From: Rhodothermaceae bacterium
Lineage (GTDB): Bacteria; Bacteroidota; Rhodothermia; Rhodothermales; JAHQVL01
Direction: 5' to 3'
DNA: 42,432 bases
NCBI GenBank assembly: GCA_019634345.1
Contig: JAHQVL010000332.1
Location: forward strand, 1-42,432
Part shown: in pieces, positions 41,628-42,432 of the stretch
Layout of the letters: each line of letters begins with the position of its first letter
How positions within the stretch are numbered: position 1 is the first letter of the stretch
Notes under the pieces: generated by a model
The model's input: only the letters and a program-made list of their open reading frames with translations
Told to the model about the DNA's origin: nothing
Databases searched by the model: none
Program-made: the position numbers and the translations under genes

Positions 41628-42432
41628 GCAGCCAGTACCTCCACTGTTTTGTTGTACTCACCCCATTGGCCGACATCCAGCCAGGATTTTTCAGATACCG
41701 GATATACGCCGATTTTTCGCCCCTTCGATCGAATATCCTGAATAAAATGCGTAAAGTCGTATCTCTCTTCGTCAGGAATCAAATCCAGGTATCGCGGGCT
41801 AATGATGTAAAAACCTGTATTGACAAGGAAGTCATACTGCGGCTTCTCGGTCATCTCAACCAACGCCCCCTCTGAATCGATTTTGCACACTCCGTAAGGA
41901 ATACTGAAATGCCGAATGGAGCCAATTATGGATATTGCAAAGCCTCCATTGATATGGAAGTCATAAAACTTGGAATAATCCGTATCAATAATGATATCGC
42001 AGTTCGTAACAAAAAACGGTTGGTCAAGCTGTCCTTTTAGCATCGACAGTGCTCCAAACGTACCACGCGGCTCTTTCTCCTCAATGAAATTGATCTTATA
42101 CGGCTTCTCGAAATCATCAAAGTAGGCCTTAACCATCTTGCCTTTGTCAAAGATCGAGATGTGAAAGTCCTGCATGCCATGCTTAGCAAACCGATCCATG
42201 ATGACTTCAGTAACAGGTAGATCATGAATAGGTATCAACGGTTTTGGCAATATCCGGGTAAACGGATCGAGACGAGTGCCTTTCCCACCGGCCATGATCA
42301 CAACGGGTGCGGACAGGCTCCGTACGGGCGATTCCAGATCTATTTTACTGAAATGCGATTGAAAGACAATCTTGTGCAAGAAACCATCCTTTAGTATGGG
42401 TATCTGCTGAATGTTTTTGTTTTTCAAAAAAA
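41624..42432 (-). CDS. CBS-containing sugar nucleotidyltransferase, N-terminus beyond the right edge
   Basis: The frame is open to the right edge, so the 5' end is missing; TTG at 42427 is only the first start-like codon. The visible N-terminal segment NKNIQQIPILKDGFLHKIVF looks like the end of a CBS domain, as in proteins with two CBS domains before the catalytic domain. The nucleotidyltransferase domain starts at APVVIMAGGKGTRLDPFTRI with LPKPLIPI, and has the metal-binding FVTNCDIIIDTDYS and LVNTGFYIISPRYLDLIPD. Such enzymes activate a sugar-1-phosphate as NDP-sugar, or act on related polyol phosphates. It is the first visible gene of the leftward polysaccharide operon. Confidence 0.88.
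   Translation of the reverse strand, partial: FLKNKNIQQIPILKDGFLHKIVFQSHFSKIDLESPVRSLSAPVVIMAGGKGTRLDPFTRILPKPLIPIHDLPVTEVIMDRFAKHGMQDFHISIFDKGKMVKAYFDDFEKPYKINFIEEKEPRGTFGALSMLKGQLDQPFFVTNCDIIIDTDYSKFYDFHINGGFAISIIGSIRHFSIPYGVCKIDSEGALVEMTEKPQYDFLVNTGFYIISPRYLDLIPDEERYDFTHFIQDIRSKGRKIGVYPVSEKSWLDVGQWGEYNKTVEVLAA

Overview
The window looks like chromosome from a member of the Bacteroidota / Rhodothermota-Balneolota group. Pointers are a secreted protein with a C-terminal sorting domain of the type IX secretion (Por) type, a WbqC-family protein, a CGC bacilliredoxin of the BrxA/BrxB (YphP/YqiW) family, a regulator-propeller (Reg_prop/Y_Y_Y) sensor kinase, an HslV with a short propeptide, and weak or absent Shine-Dalgarno sites. 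Base composition is moderate (mid-40s % GC by eye). No rRNA, tRNA, CRISPR array, integrase or IS transposase was seen. The assignment is inference from gene content; no database was searched.

Left part (1-7400): a sensor kinase that runs off the left edge (minus strand), a solitary BrnA-type antitoxin preceded by the 3' remnant of its BrnT toxin, an MscS channel, an unknown helical protein, a 42-bp tandem repeat array abutting wbqC, and a glycosyltransferase resembling those that glycosylate carotenoids. Next (7421-14604, plus strand): a small lipoprotein, a 940-residue secreted beta-propeller protein, two LapA-like membrane miniproteins, an LD-carboxypeptidase, and the purine genes purN-purH joined by an ATGA overlap.

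Centre (14697-21647): a cell-envelope and proteolysis block, mreB-mreC-dacB-hslV-(NYN-domain protein)-hslU. mreD is not next to mreC, and hslV and hslU are separated by a predicted NYN ribonuclease gene. Then (21644-25734) comes a tightly packed trio (FemAB-like acetyltransferase, DUF6798-like GT-C-type membrane protein, Wzx-like flippase) that looks like a surface-glycan module. Housekeeping genes follow (25812-33433): bacilliredoxin, YtxH protein, NlpC/P60 lipoprotein, greA, threonine aldolase, lysA, a FAH-family hydrolase, rplU-rpmA with a strong terminator, and a kynureninase-like PLP enzyme.

Right part (33544-42432): a surface-polysaccharide region. It has a TPR-fused GT2 glycosyltransferase on the plus strand and, reading leftward from the right edge, a CBS-type nucleotidyltransferase (cut by the edge), a sulfotransferase, a large GT-B-like protein of uncertain family, a TPR-fused GT4 glycosyltransferase, a second large GT-B-like protein and a lipoprotein. 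Most likely these make a sulfated or otherwise decorated surface glycan.

The least-explained DNA is a set of three intergenic elements built of degenerate 7-bp units (3159-3200, 14610-14686, 16563-16653). Two of them switch from GTT-type to AAC-type units at the middle, so they can fold back, and one is bracketed by two perfect 12-bp hairpins. The second is the 42-bp tandem array at 5380-5665, which stays open as 14-residue repeats in one minus-strand frame but has no start codon.
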